From: Paracamarosporium sp. OC-R06-R3
Taxonomy: Eukaryota > Ascomycota > Dothideomycetes > Pleosporales > Didymosphaeriaceae
Reading direction: 5' to 3'
Assembly: GCA_019828545.1 (NCBI GenBank)
Contig: JACVRA010000056.1
Coordinates: 186,001 to 250,000, forward strand
Length of the DNA stretch: 64,000 bases
Part shown: piece by piece, positions 22,351 to 32,610 of the stretch
Numbering within the stretch: position 1 is the first letter of the stretch
Layout of the letters: the number at the start of each line of letters is the position of its first letter
Translations under genes and position numbers: made by a program
The notes under the pieces: generated by a model
The model's database searches: none
Told to the model about the DNA's origin: nothing
What the model saw: the letters and a program-made list of their open reading frames with translations, nothing else

Positions 22351-23643
22351 ATGATTAGCGCACAGAAAGAAGCTATTGTCGTGAGTACATCCAGAAGATC
22401 CAACCACCAAACACAAGCTGAGTGAGCGAAAGGTTAGAGGCTCCCTAAGCGGTCTGATGAACGCGATCGTCCTCCGAAAAGAAGGTTACAAGGTCCATGT
22501 TATTGAGCGTAGCCATCCTTCTGCACTGCATAGCGAAGCTGCAGGTCTTAGTGTTGGGTCCAACGTGCATACTTTCGTGGAGTCATACATGAAGAAATAC
22601 GACGACTATGGGATCAGGCTGACTGAGCTTGAACTATGGGACAAGAATGCAGATTTTCAAGAAAAGATGCCTACCCCACAGGTATTGCGCATGACAAACT
22701 GGAAGACCATGTACGATATCTTTAAGAATGCAATGTTGGATGATGAATCCAACCTGCCAATTGCAACCTACGATACCCACACGGAGGTGATCGATGTGTG
22801 GGAGGAGGACGGAAAAGTTTCGGTTCATTATCGGGAATTGGGCACAGGAAACGAAGCAACGCTGTATGCAGATCTTGTTGTCGCTGCAGATGGTGCCAAT
22901 TCTACTGTTCGAAGGCGACTTTCGCGGGATGAATCACCCCCTTATGCGGGATACGTCCTTTGGCGCGGCCGCGTTTCCGAAGCACTCGTTAGTGAAGCAA
23001 CCTGTCACGCATTACGAAACAAACTCATCTTTCAGCGTCTCGAGAGCGGGTACATGTTGTCGTAAGAGCCTTCCCTATCATAAAATATCTTCCTCAACTT
23101 ACAAAGCCCAGCTATTTCGTTCCCGCGGAGCTTGTAGAAGGAGAGCGTGATCGTCAACACCAATACGACCTTTTCTGGGCTATCTATGACGTCCTTGCTG
23201 AGGATTCTCCTGAACTCGAACAAACAATGACTGATGTTGACGGTAAAGTACATCGCAACACTATGCCCAAAGGTAAGATGCAAGCCCAGGTTTGGCACGA
23301 GTTTTCAGATCGCATCAAGCCTCGCGCTTGTCGATTTTTTGTCGAGCTTATCGAGAAGTCAACCCAACTTTATGTATCAGCGATCCGGGACTTTCCGAAC
23401 AAGAAAGCGGTTTTCTACCATGGGAAAGTCATACTTGCCAGTGAAGCACTGTCACAATGCCGACCTCATGCGGGTGTTGCGACACATGAACATGCTTTCC
23501 AAGCGCTGGAGCTTGCGAAGGTTCTCAAAGGCGAATCTACGCTTGAGAAATGGGAAGCCTTATGTTTGAATGGCGCAGCAAAGGCTCGTGCCCTTGCTAT
23601 TGAGACGGGCAAAAAGTTTCTACCGGAAGGCACCATTCCGTAA
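22351..23643 (+). CDS. FAD-dependent monooxygenase, salicylate hydroxylase-like, with altered FAD motifs
   Basis: Three exons, 22351-22380, 22433-23061 and 23112-23643, give 396 residues. The fold is that of group A aromatic flavin monooxygenases: an N-terminal dinucleotide-binding strand (residues ~9-20, VVRGSLSGLMNA), HVIERS closing the Rossmann unit, then the conserved VVAADGANSTVRRRL 'DG' region and a C-terminal CRPHAGVATHEHAF block. Two FAD-binding features deviate. The first Gly of GxGxxG is replaced, giving VRGSLSG where relatives have GGSLSG. The usual GDA before RPHAG reads ASEA. This could mean altered cofactor use or decay, though the frame is intact. The neighbouring Zn2Cys6 gene might regulate it. 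Substrate unknown. Confidence 0.8.
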
Positions 23644-23713
23644 AACGATGGAAACCCATCTCTGTCATGATATCGACGGTTATATTCAGTCAATCAGTAA
23701 GATTACGGTACAA

Positions 23714-24973
23714 CTAAGAGCTAACAAGCGGGACGCTCCTTGCATTGACTGCACTGTGAAGTGAAGTTGTCGTGTTTGTTTCCAACCCTGTTTCGACCCT
23801 AACCACATACGCTTCTTCTTGTTGTTCTAGAACCGAGATTCTGATGCCCCAGCCTGGAATTTCCAGTTTGCTGCTATTGTTTAAACTCAGCGGCTCATTC
23901 GTCAATACCCGGATAGGCCCTTGCAGTGTCTCTACGGTCGTGTCGATGGTATAAACCACCACACCTAGGCTCGCTCCCTTGTCATCTACACCACCATCTG
24001 CGCGAACTTCCAAAACCATTGCTTGAGTTTCGTTCCTTTTTATAACCACTGTTTTCACCTCTTTGTCACTGCGCTCGAGTGGGAATATCGTATGAGTGGA
24101 TACGGACTCATTCTCATATGGAACGCACTCAACCTGGGAATCGTCCAACCAACCCAGTCGCCACTTATCCCAAGCGAAATAGTCAGGGTAGAGGCAGTTG
24201 ATATTGCCCATAATGCTGAACTCGCCTACGTACAAACCTACGGCCCCTGATGCGGGATAAAGATCTGCAAGGCACATTACGTGTCCCGTTTCGTGGTTGA
24301 TGAGTTTGAAACCCCATTTCGCATACGCATCGTAACCGACCGTGACTGCCTTGCTCGCTACGAAGGTACCGTCGCGTGTTGTCACGTCTCCCATGAACGT
24401 CGGAGAATACGTAATCGCAGGCGCATTGCGAGTCGCAATAACATAAACAACGTCGGCAGGGGTCGGCTTCGTACCAGTCACGTTCGTATACGCTGCGAGC
24501 GCATCTTGAATATATGATTCGTGTTTTTCGTATGTAATACCGCGGTTCCATTCGTACTCGCTGGCGTTCATAGGCATACGGTAGAATTGTGAAGTATCGG
24601 CTGTGGCGTTGATTGAGACCTTGCCGTATGAGGACGTTTCGTACCACGTGCTTGCGTTTGGGAAGAAGAAGCTGTAGAGGCTTTGCGTAGTGTCGTTACC
24701 GGCGGGTTGATCTGCGAAATCGACGAAAATCACAAATGCCTGCATGGCGCCTACGCTGGAAACACATGAGAGGTAGTCGGGGAAGCCATGTCCGACGCTG
24801 AGATAGGCATCTGAGGTTGAGGTCAAACGACATGCTGATGGATCGCTTCCCGGTTTGGCGACAGTTGCTGGGCTACATAGCACTTTGGGTAACGTAGCTA
24901 CTGAAGCAATCGCGGCAAATAATTTCGCACCGAGTAAACAAGATCCTCGCATGATGGTTGTCGGAGTTCCCAC
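23714..24973 (-). CDS. Secreted M6-like (HETGH) zinc metalloprotease
   Basis: Single exon, 419 residues on the minus strand, converging on the monooxygenase with only 70 bp between stops. The N-terminus is hydrophobic (MRGSCLLGAKLFAAIASVA...), a signal peptide; the second Met at residue 9 may be the true start. The zinc-binding motif HETGH lies at about residues 227-231, in the extended form HETGHxxxLxDLY seen in M6 (immune inhibitor A-like) peptidases. Other M6-like features are VIFVDFAD and FSIMGN. Many N-x-S/T sites fit a secreted glycoprotein. The role is likely extracellular protein degradation; targets are unknown. No frameshift or truncation is seen. Confidence 0.8.
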   Translation of the reverse strand: MGTPTTIMRGSCLLGAKLFAAIASVATLPKVLCSPATVAKPGSDPSACRLTSTSDAYLSVGHGFPDYLSCVSSVGAMQAFVIFVDFADQPAGNDTTQSLYSFFFPNASTWYETSSYGKVSINATADTSQFYRMPMNASEYEWNRGITYEKHESYIQDALAAYTNVTGTKPTPADVVYVIATRNAPAITYSPTFMGDVTTRDGTFVASKAVTVGYDAYAKWGFKLINHETGHVMCLADLYPASGAVGLYVGEFSIMGNINCLYPDYFAWDKWRLGWLDDSQVECVPYENESVSTHTIFPLERSDKEVKTVVIKRNETQAMVLEVRADGGVDDKGASLGVVVYTIDTTVETLQGPIRVLTNEPLSLNNSSKLEIPGWGIRISVLEQQEEAYVVRVETGLETNTTTSLHSAVNARSVPLVSS

Positions 24974-25947
24974 GGCCTAGCGAGTCGAAGAGAATTGTAC
25001 GGGAGAAAGTTCGGGATAAATACTCTACCGTATAGTGCGGCCCATCACAAAGCTCGGAATAAATAGTGGCTATTACCCCGCCAATCTGAGGTTTGTCCAT
25101 AGTCCCTTGGAAGGAATTTCATGGTTTATAACACATTCGTATGGATTTCGCAGTGTATCAAGACGATCATTATCCGAAAAAGGCACTAGACAGTGGGGAA
25201 TGGGACCATACAAGCATAGTCGAAGCTTCGGTTGCAGGTTGCATGCAGGTTTAATCTATTTGCCCTCGCTAATTGCTTATCTCCTTATCGTCGAATTTGA
25301 TCGGGCATTGAGTGCACGGTAACTCTTCCAACTCCCTGACCGCAGACTTCAGTGTGTGGAAGCAAGCCAGGCGCTGCTTGATAATTACGCAGACCTTCTT
25401 TAGGAAAGCGTGTCTCAGCATGGACGTCTCTCTCTCTCTTTCTCAGATAGCACTAATAAGAAGTTAGATAGATAGAGCAAATGGCCAATCGATTCTTTTC
25501 CTATGGATTCATTGTAGGGATTGAGCATGGTATTACTGTGCATCTGATGGTCACAAAGTGATCGCGTTATGAACCGTGTTGAGCTGGCCAAAGGAAGCTC
25601 GCTGTGAAAGAGCGCGAATGTAATCAGATAAATGTATCTGTTGGTATAATTTAATGATGCTACATTGAGGTTGACTGGCAGTCGTACTGTGTACATCGGA
25701 TGCAAAAGGTGCACAATTACCCCGCCGTACCCGCTTGGTTAGATAAGCGCGACCTAGGTAAGCTCGGTTGTACCTGCCGCAAAGGGAAACGTATACAAGT
25801 GGGGGTGGACTTTCACTGTTCCGAGGAATCGCTCCCTTTATCTGTACATGCCGCGAATCCCAGCTGTGCGAAATCAGTGATATATTCATCAACGTGAAAC
25901 AAGCACTCTATTATTTTCCCCTCAGGAAAGAAAATTGATTTCATACC
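24974..25947. other. Intergenic stretch between divergent genes
   Basis: About 1 kb between the metalloprotease (minus) and M20 peptidase (plus) starts. No gene seen; AT content is higher than in the preceding kilobases. It includes a CTCTCT tract near 25426-25446. Confidence 0.5.
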
Positions 25948-27237
25948 ATGCCACTCTCTCCGCAACTCACCGCGTCCATTACCGATGCTGTCGCCAAAAA
26001 CTTCAACGCTGAGCTTGCATTCATCCAAAAGGTTATCCAATATGGCGGCCAACGTGGAGAAGAAACGGCGATCCAGCAGGAGATCTTCGATCAGTACAAC
26101 TCGAGGGGCTACGCGACTACTAAGCTCGACATGGACCAGGATGCGCTATCGAAACAGTCAGGCGCCGGTAAATTCAGTCCAAAGCATTCAAATGCGCCGG
26201 TTGTGGTTGGCGTTCTAGAGCCGAAATCATCAGCAACCGGCGGAAAGAGCCTGATCCTGAATGGGCATATCGATGTTGTACCGATCGGACCCGAAGAACT
26301 CTGGACTCACCACCCATATTCCGGTATCGTGGAAGGAGACTGGTTGTATGGTCGTGGCAGTGCAGATATGCGTGCTGGAAATGTAGCGAATATGTTTGCA
26401 TTGGATGCGCTGCGCAGCATCGGGAAGCGCCCAGCCTCCAAAGTTATCATCGAATCTGTTCCGGAGGAGGAATCGACTGGCAATGGCACGATGATTACCC
26501 ATATAGCAGGCTATACAGCAGATGCAGTCTTAGTTCCTGAGCCAACAAACGAACAGCTAGTCCGCGCTAATGTGGGGGTTATCTGGTTTCAAATCGCGGT
26601 TGCTGGTCGGCCAGTGCACGTTCTCAAGGCGACAGAAGGATCAAACGCAATCGAATCGATATGGAAAATCGTGGGTGGTTTGAAAGAGCTTGAGAAAGAG
26701 ATGAATGAGCAGAAAAAGGGAAAGCTCCATTTCGAAGAGCTCGACCACCCTATCAATCTGAACGTGGCCATGATCGAGGGCGGTGACTGGGCTAGCTCAG
26801 TACCAGCGTGGTGCAAGATCGATTGCCGAGTGGCACTTTTTCCAGGTGTGCGCGCCGAAGACGTTGCCGCCCAAATCGAACAGGCAGTTCAGAAGGTTGC
26901 AGCTACAGATTCTTTCCTCCGTGATGCACCCCCCAAGATAACCTGGAACGGATTCTTCGCCGAAGGCTACGTTTTGGAGCCCGGCAGTCAGGCTGAAGAG
27001 GTATTGAAGACTGCGCACAAGCATGCATCCGGCACCGAGCTCAGAAGCTGCACAATGCCTGCGTACCTCGATACAAGGATCTTCTCGCTATTTCAGAAGA
27101 TACCTGCGCTTTGTTATGGACCAATTGGCGAGAGCCTGCATGGGTTTGACGAGCGTGTCAGCATTAGTAGCATCCAACGGGTTACTACTGCTATTGCACT
27201 GTTCATCGCAGAATGGTGCGGGCTAGAGGATGCTTAA
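25948..27237 (+). CDS. M20-family metallopeptidase (acetylornithine deacetylase/ArgE-DapE-like)
   Basis: Single exon of 429 residues in a fair start context (ACCATGCC). M20 enzymes are di-zinc aminoacylases or exopeptidases acting on N-acyl or C-terminal amino-acid bonds. Seen: GHIDVVP at about 106-112 (first His ligand and Asp), GSADMRAG at about 137-144 (bridging Asp), PEEEST at about 172-177 (catalytic Glu and ligand), a dimerisation-domain insertion (VAGRPVHVLKATEGSNAIES) and GPIGESLHGFDERV near the C-terminus with the last His. In that insertion the usual ...GxAxHAS reads VHVLKA, a mild deviation. No signal peptide, so it is cytosolic. It could act in amino-acid metabolism or trim peptides; its position 1.5 kb from RiPP locus A is suggestive only. 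Confidence 0.85.
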   Translation: MPLSPQLTASITDAVAKNFNAELAFIQKVIQYGGQRGEETAIQQEIFDQYNSRGYATTKLDMDQDALSKQSGAGKFSPKHSNAPVVVGVLEPKSSATGGKSLILNGHIDVVPIGPEELWTHHPYSGIVEGDWLYGRGSADMRAGNVANMFALDALRSIGKRPASKVIIESVPEEESTGNGTMITHIAGYTADAVLVPEPTNEQLVRANVGVIWFQIAVAGRPVHVLKATEGSNAIESIWKIVGGLKELEKEMNEQKKGKLHFEELDHPINLNVAMIEGGDWASSVPAWCKIDCRVALFPGVRAEDVAAQIEQAVQKVAATDSFLRDAPPKITWNGFFAEGYVLEPGSQAEEVLKTAHKHASGTELRSCTMPAYLDTRIFSLFQKIPALCYGPIGESLHGFDERVSISSIQRVTTAIALFIAEWCGLEDA

Positions 27238-27361
27238 GCCATAAGATAGATTATGAGTATGCTCCTTCGACGAAAATAGTCCCGTGTTTATATACCCTAA
27301 TTTTAGACACTCTTGTTCCAAATCATGTGCTCTTGCCGCTAACATTAAATCTTCCCAGACT

Positions 27362-28027
27362 CTACAGCGTTATTGCCAATGCCATGGCTCCTAAAACTAT
27401 GCCACCTAAAAGTATGGTCGTAAAAGAAGATCCAAAACAGCTGGAGGGCGTACCCAGACCCGTGCCCTGCGTGCCTTGCGTGCCTGTGCCTTGCACTGTG
27501 GTTGGTCTGGGAGCTGCACTTGTTGTTGCAGTTGTCGGCCCAGGATCCACAATCATCACAGATTTCCAGGCTGTCATCTGCTCAAGTTGTGTTTGATCGA
27601 ACACGGTAGCTTCTGTAATCGATACGTTGGCAAGCCAACCCTGTAGTGTCGCCGTGCAGGTTATGTTTGCAACAGTGATTTCTCCTGTCCATCTGCATTC
27701 GTTGTTCTGAGACAAGATACCAGTCGGCACGCCTGTTGCGTTGTATTGGTAGGTTGAGGGCCCTTGTATTACTGTGACGTCGAAACTCGCTCGCGTACTG
27801 TCGACGTCTAGGCCCAAGGTGCTTGTCATAGTGCCTGAAACTGAGACAGATGGTGTCCAGAAACCGGAATAAGTCGTCGCGATGGAATCGAATTCTTGGA
27901 CCGTCAAAGGGAGGGGCTTGGTGAGGAGAGGGATCCATTGTATACCGAGCAGCGTGGTATTATAAACGGATACTGTAGCGCCAAACGCTCTTGTTGCAAG
28001 CAGGCCGGCCAAAATCTGGAGTCGCAT
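27362..28027 (-). CDS. Probable GPI-anchored cell-surface protein, unknown
   Basis: An intact single-exon frame of 221 residues on the minus strand, ending 125 bp from the convergent M20 gene. It begins with a signal peptide (MRLQILAGLLATRAFGA), continues with a beta-rich Ser/Thr/Val region with several N-glycosylation sites, then a Thr/Gly/Pro-rich low-complexity linker (VQGTGTQGTQGTG), and ends in a hydrophobic tail (IVLGAMALAITL) with no cytoplasmic residues after it. That arrangement is characteristic of fungal GPI-anchored wall or membrane proteins. Only a few cysteines are present, so it is not of the CFEM type. Domain family not recognised. Confidence 0.7.
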   Translation of the reverse strand: MRLQILAGLLATRAFGATVSVYNTTLLGIQWIPLLTKPLPLTVQEFDSIATTYSGFWTPSVSVSGTMTSTLGLDVDSTRASFDVTVIQGPSTYQYNATGVPTGILSQNNECRWTGEITVANITCTATLQGWLANVSITEATVFDQTQLEQMTAWKSVMIVDPGPTTATTSAAPRPTTVQGTGTQGTQGTGLGTPSSCFGSSFTTILLGGIVLGAMALAITL

Positions 28028-28760
28028 ACTTGACTTAATGATCGTGATACCTTTTGTGGGGTGAATAAAGTCAAGGTTTTGGAAGGAATGAGTAGATTGT
28101 TGAGGCTCGGTATCTTGGTTTTGTGGGGGCGGCTTTCACGAGGGCCTATCAGAACTTTTGCTGCATCTACTAATCGAGAACCACACTCCCTGACACAGGA
28201 ACTATACCCAAAAGCTGATAAATAGATCAGGCAATTGAAAAGGCTCCATTAGGAAGAGAAATACTTAAGTCAGACCACTCTGTAATATACTACTATCTAG
28301 TAATACTAACTCATGGCGGGGATCTTTCTATGACCACACCAAGCAGAAGTAATTAGTCATAGAAAATATCCATAAACTCTATCAAAGGTACAAACTAGCA
28401 AGGTCGACATTCTGAATTAAGTGCATATTGTCAATAAGGACTAATGTCTGAGAGACAGAAAATATTCACAAGGAAAACGAAACAATCAAAAGATTGATTG
28501 GGCAGATTAGTTGAGAATTTCTGTCGATGTCGAATCTGTTTATCATTTTCTGAAAGCAATGCGTATTCCTCATACTATTTGAGCAAACACCCCCAAAGTA
28601 CGTATTGGCTGAATAAACACGCATCACGTGAGTACTTAAGATATAGTATTTGTATCAGCATCAAGCCTGTCGTAATTGCATAAACATCGTCTCAGACTAG
28701 TACTAGTGGATGCGATTTTGGTACGTTCCTAAAATCTTGGTCGTCACTAGACATCCGTTC
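28028..28760. other. AT-rich intergenic stretch
   Basis: No gene seen; the base composition turns visibly AT-rich here, marking the start of the accessory region. Confidence 0.5.
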
Positions 28761-29318
28761 TCATGCAGTAGCCTCGGCTGCCTCCCTCTCCTTTAGTCCA
28801 TAGTAGACTATGCCTTCAAAAGCTTGATCGACAGAACTTTCTTCCTCAGCACGCTTAGCGGCTTCAGCTGTCTCCCTCTCCTTCAACCCGATATACGCAA
28901 CGTTGACAAAGGCTTGATCCACGTCAGAGTCCGCTTCCTCACGCTTTGCCTTCTCAGCTGCTTCTCGCTCCTTCAGTCCGAAGTATGCAACGTTGACAAA
29001 AGCTTGATCAACATCAGACGTTGCTTCATCACGCTTCACTTTCTCAACAGCTTCTCGCTCTGTTAGCCATTGTTTGCCTTTTAGATAGGGTATATGTATA
29101 TGTACCTGCTGCCTCAGCCTCTCTTTCTTTCAGACCGAAATAAGCGACGTTGACAAAGGCCTGGTCTACAGAAGAGTCCTCCTATGAAACATCAGCGTTG
29201 ATCGCTGAGATGGTGAGAATAAGACATGAGTGGGACTAACAGTGTCTGGCGTAGGCACTGGAGCAGCCAGAACAGATGCCGCGAAGAGGGCTGAGAGAAT
29301 GCTGCTGGAGAACTTCAT
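28761..29318 (-). CDS. RiPP precursor A: secreted peptide with four KR-separated repeats
   Basis: Three exons, 29318-29241, 29181-29106 and 29059-28761, give 150 residues. The first 26 residues are a signal peptide, MKFSSSILSALFAASVLAAP. Four near-identical units follow, each built on SVDQAFVNVAYFGLKERE or a variant. The aromatic core changes from AYFG (twice) to AYIG to VYYG. Between units lie Kex2-type sites VKR, AKR and AKR, each followed by an acidic spacer (DEATSD, EEADSD, AEEESS). This is the layout of dikaritin-type RiPP precursors such as UstA of ustiloxin, whose YAIG core resembles AYIG. After secretion-pathway cleavage by Kex2, each unit would give a short linear peptide for cyclisation. 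The neighbouring UstYa-type genes support this. The gene is divergent from the UstYa-like gene at 30009. The product itself is unknown. Confidence 0.85.
28764..29180 (-). repeat. Four coding tandem repeats of precursor A
   Basis: Four units of roughly 90-105 bp encode the (S/D)VDQAF...YxGLKERE blocks. Their third codon positions differ between units while the amino acids are kept. That suggests an old array held by selection on the peptide rather than a fresh duplication. Confidence 0.8.
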
Positions 29319-30008
29319 GTTGGATGATCGACTACCTTAGATTGGCGAATGTCAGAAGACCTCAATAAAATGAAGGCGAAGGACGATGATGGTAGTTTAT
29401 GCTTGGTATCTGGTTCAAATGCCGCTACTTATAACCCCGCAGCATACAGGAGCGAGTCTGCCTCCGTGATTGTGTAACCGTACAAATCTGACACAGTGAT
29501 GGTGCAATCCGCCATCATTAGCTCGCGCTAAAATCCAACCAAAGTTATTACAACAACATGCAAGTCAATCAATGTCCAGCAACTCAGGGAGCAATGTCAG
29601 ATACTAGAAAGGAAGGTGGTCTTGATTCTTCTGTATATACATGTCGCATAGGTACTGTCGTTGGCTGGGTGTAACGCTGATCACGATCGATCCCCAGATT
29701 GTATTGGACAGAAGGATTGTCATGTGCACACTAATGCAATCGTTCCTTCGAATAGCTCATACCAGGTCCGGATAATGGTGGTAAGTGCACGTTGTGATAC
29801 ATATTGTCGACACCCTTGTCTAAGGATCTAAGATCCTAATGGGTTGCCTGACCGCCGATCACGGCATAACCCGGGGGCTTGTTTCGACGGCGTACGGCTA
29901 GCATCATTCGCACGAAAGTCAATGCACGGCTATCAACTAGACAACAATTCGTTTCCATCTCCACTGAAGTTGCGTTATCGTCCAAACGCTCTTCTCATTC
30001 TTCTTTCA
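29319..30008. promoter_or_regulatory. Shared divergent promoter region of RiPP locus A
   Basis: About 690 bp between the start codons of precursor A (minus) and the UstYa-like gene (plus). No other gene fits. A shared regulatory region for precursor and modifying enzyme would allow co-expression. No specific operator was identified. Confidence 0.45.
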
Positions 30009-30999
30009 ATGAACATGAGACCTTCTCTAACCCATGGCTACAAACGCGTCGACCAGCAAGAGCAGCTAGAAGATTGCGAACATGCTGAAAAGTCAATTCA
30101 AACCCCACCCGAAGGGCTCATTCTTTCAAGCTCCTCTTTGAAGCATAATTCATGTATTTCAAATTGGACCCGTTGGACACCGTGGGTTCTGATAGCATGT
30201 TTGACTGCGACCAACTGGTATGCATGGGCGAAACCTACATCTACAGTCATTCCGGATGCAGTCTTCTGTAAGTCGTATCAATATCTCCAATGTCTTTGCT
30301 TGTGGCTCAACTTCGAATTACAGCCCCAGCCTCATCCGCGATAAGATACAAGAATGTCGTTTTCCAGGCCGGCATTGATAGTGATATGAGTCCATACCAA
30401 GGACCTCTATCAAGGGAAAGTGATGATCTATGGGAAGAATTGCATAAATGTGAGCACACAATCAATTTGTTGACGCTGAAAACTAATATCATCATAATTA
30501 GATGGCGTGAGTAGGATTCCGTTAAGCGATGCCGCCCAACTTGCCAACAGAACTTCACCAATTCCTGGAGACGAAGGACACTACGTAGTGATACTGGAAG
30601 TATTTCACCAACTCCACTGCTTGGTAAGTTGCCTAATTTCTTCTTTTCTTTTCATGAATCTTGCCTGTGACTGACTTTGGTGTCCAGCAACATGTCCGTA
30701 GGCGCCTTTTCTGGAATGAGACGAAATCTCCAGATGACGATGAGGCGTTGAACATGAAACACTTGGATCACTGCATTGACTCAATTCGCCAAAGTTTGAT
30801 GTGCTCGGCTGATGTTACCCCGCTTCCATATGTGTGGTGGCGCAAGTATGACCAGCTTATGCCGGCGTCTGCTGTTACACACACATGTCGTGATTTTGAG
30901 GCGCTTCGAGATTGGGCAAAGGAACATCGGGCCGGCAAAGTAGAAAACAAGATAAAGGTCCACGATCCGCTAGGAGATCAGGTGGTATATGATGTATGA
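30009..30999 (+). CDS. UstYa-type (DUF3328, HxxHC) RiPP oxidase, locus A
   Basis: Four exons, 30009-30267, 30324-30449, 30502-30623 and 30688-30999, give 272 residues. A transmembrane helix lies at about residues 56-74 (WVLIACLTATNWYAWA), after a cytosolic N-terminus. The lumenal domain carries the two family motifs: FHQLHCL with HxxHC at 164-168, and HLDHCID with HxxHC at 194-198, followed by IRQSLMCSADVTP and the terminal THTCRDFEALRDWA. In ustiloxin, cyclochlorotine and asperipin pathways such proteins carry out oxidative cyclisation or related chemistry on peptide cores. Placement next to precursor A makes it the likely cyclase acting on that peptide in the secretory pathway. ATG 30009 is used; ATG 30015 is two codons later. 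Confidence 0.85.
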
Positions 31000-31846
31000 T
31001 TAGGTGTTTTGTTCTTGAATTCAATACATAAACATGCTAGAACATCTCGAGAATGTATTCTTGTAAGACAGCTAGTGTAATAGGATTCTGAGTACCGATC
31101 GTTGTTCGCCGTTAACACAAGACATGCGGGCCGGGTTTCTATTCCTGAGCTTAGTTGACCAATGCATGAGTATGTCACTGACATGTCTAGAGAGCGCTTA
31201 CTTGCAGTCGCCCCGCGTTAGTCTACGTGTATGTATGACCACCCAGCAGACCTTCTGTAACTACGTCACATAGTTTCTATAAGGCAGGCACCACCTAGTG
31301 CACNNNNNGCACAGACTATAGTCAACAAGACTATTCCGCCCTCTTTCCTTCTCAGGGAGACTTCTCACTAACTCACTTACTCTACACACTCTTTTCTGCA
31401 GATAGCAATACAGCCTTGTTGTTGTTCTTACTTTACCTGGCCACTTACACCTTCCTATTACGGACGTGATCCGCATGCTACTTTGGGAAAGTGCCAAGTT
31501 AATAGCCAACGGTAACCCATGCTGAATTGGTACCATGATTCAACGGTCGCACGGGTGTCGACTGGGCCGAGAAGGTGCCGCTATTATATCACATATGAAA
31601 CTGCTGACCCGTTGGCGAAAGCGGGGTTATCGCAATTGATACCATTTGAAGGTTTCGCCCCATCCGAATCCTTTCCGTTCACAGCCTCCACATTCATCAT
31701 TTCGGCGTCGGATACTTGAAAACCCGATGGGGAAGTTTCTAGTACATTCGATTACCATAACTCATTCTTGACAACCGACGCCTGGAAGCAGGACAAGGAC
31801 TCTACCATCGGTCCAAGTCTTCACCCACCCCATTACCCTCAAATCC
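31000..31846. other. Intergenic stretch with a small assembly gap
   Basis: No gene supported. Contains five undetermined bases at 31304-31308. Confidence 0.5.
31304..31308. other. Assembly gap (5 N)
   Basis: Undetermined bases, flanked on both sides by GCAC, so the true gap size may differ. Confidence 0.95.
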
Positions 31847-32610
31847 ATGGAATCTTCGCAAGATCCTGCACGCATAACTCTATGCGATGAGGAAAAGTTC
31901 AAAGATATCTCGGACATCGATTCGGATGATGCTTCTCCTTTGATACGTCACCCTGCACGCTCACGCTTGTCCCGCACACTAGTTATTCTTCTATCGATCG
32001 TCATAATCCTGATACCACTTGTCTATTTCACGATTCATTCCCAGAAGAAAGTGCTCAAATACGATCAATGCGGCACAACAGCCGACGAAGCGCGGGCTCG
32101 TGGGTGTATATTCGAGACTACTGGATTTACATGGTTACCGAAAGCATGCCATGATCCAGAAACCGAGGAGGAGTTTCTTCAGTACATTGTCGATAACAAT
32201 TTGGGTATCTACCGTGACACAAACTATACGGATATTGTGCCTATTGAAGAAGTCCGCCGCGGCAACGGTCCAGGCTGTAATACAACCCATACTCCAATCA
32301 CAAATCTCGACCCAGCTAATTTTCAATAGTCTTTGTACGACAAAGATATCATGTAACGCATTGCCAATTTTTATTAAAGAAGCTGCATCGCGCATCTGCG
32401 AGCGGGAAGATGATTGACGGGCAAATAATGCCTACACATCACACGGAGCATTGCGTTGAGCAAACACTCAAAGTGATTGAAACGCCCGAATGGCGCCAAG
32501 AGGCGATCCAACTCTCATACACGAAGTTCCCGTATTGCGGCAAGCCTGGGGGCTACAACGTAGGCTGGGACCAGAAACATGCGAGACCAGCAGGGTGGAC
32601 TGATTCATAA
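31847..32610 (+). CDS. Atypical UstYa-like membrane protein with HVTHC/HTEHC motifs, locus A
   Basis: Two exons, 31847-32276 and 32330-32610, separated by a 53-bp intron (GTAATA, GCTAAT branch, AATAG acceptor) that removes a stop; 236 residues. A transmembrane helix (about residues 47-65, LVILLSIVIILIPLVYFTI) follows an acidic cytosolic N-terminus. The lumenal part starts KYDQCGTTADEARARGC, then FTWLPKACHDPETEEEF. It carries two HxxHC motifs, YHVTHC at 150-155 and HTEHC at 181-185, plus LLKKLHRA between them. The CG...EARxxGC opening and WxPxxCxD block mark a fungal family common in secondary-metabolite loci and distantly like UstYa/UstYb. It may be the second oxidase or partner for precursor A. 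The exact reaction is unknown. Confidence 0.75.
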
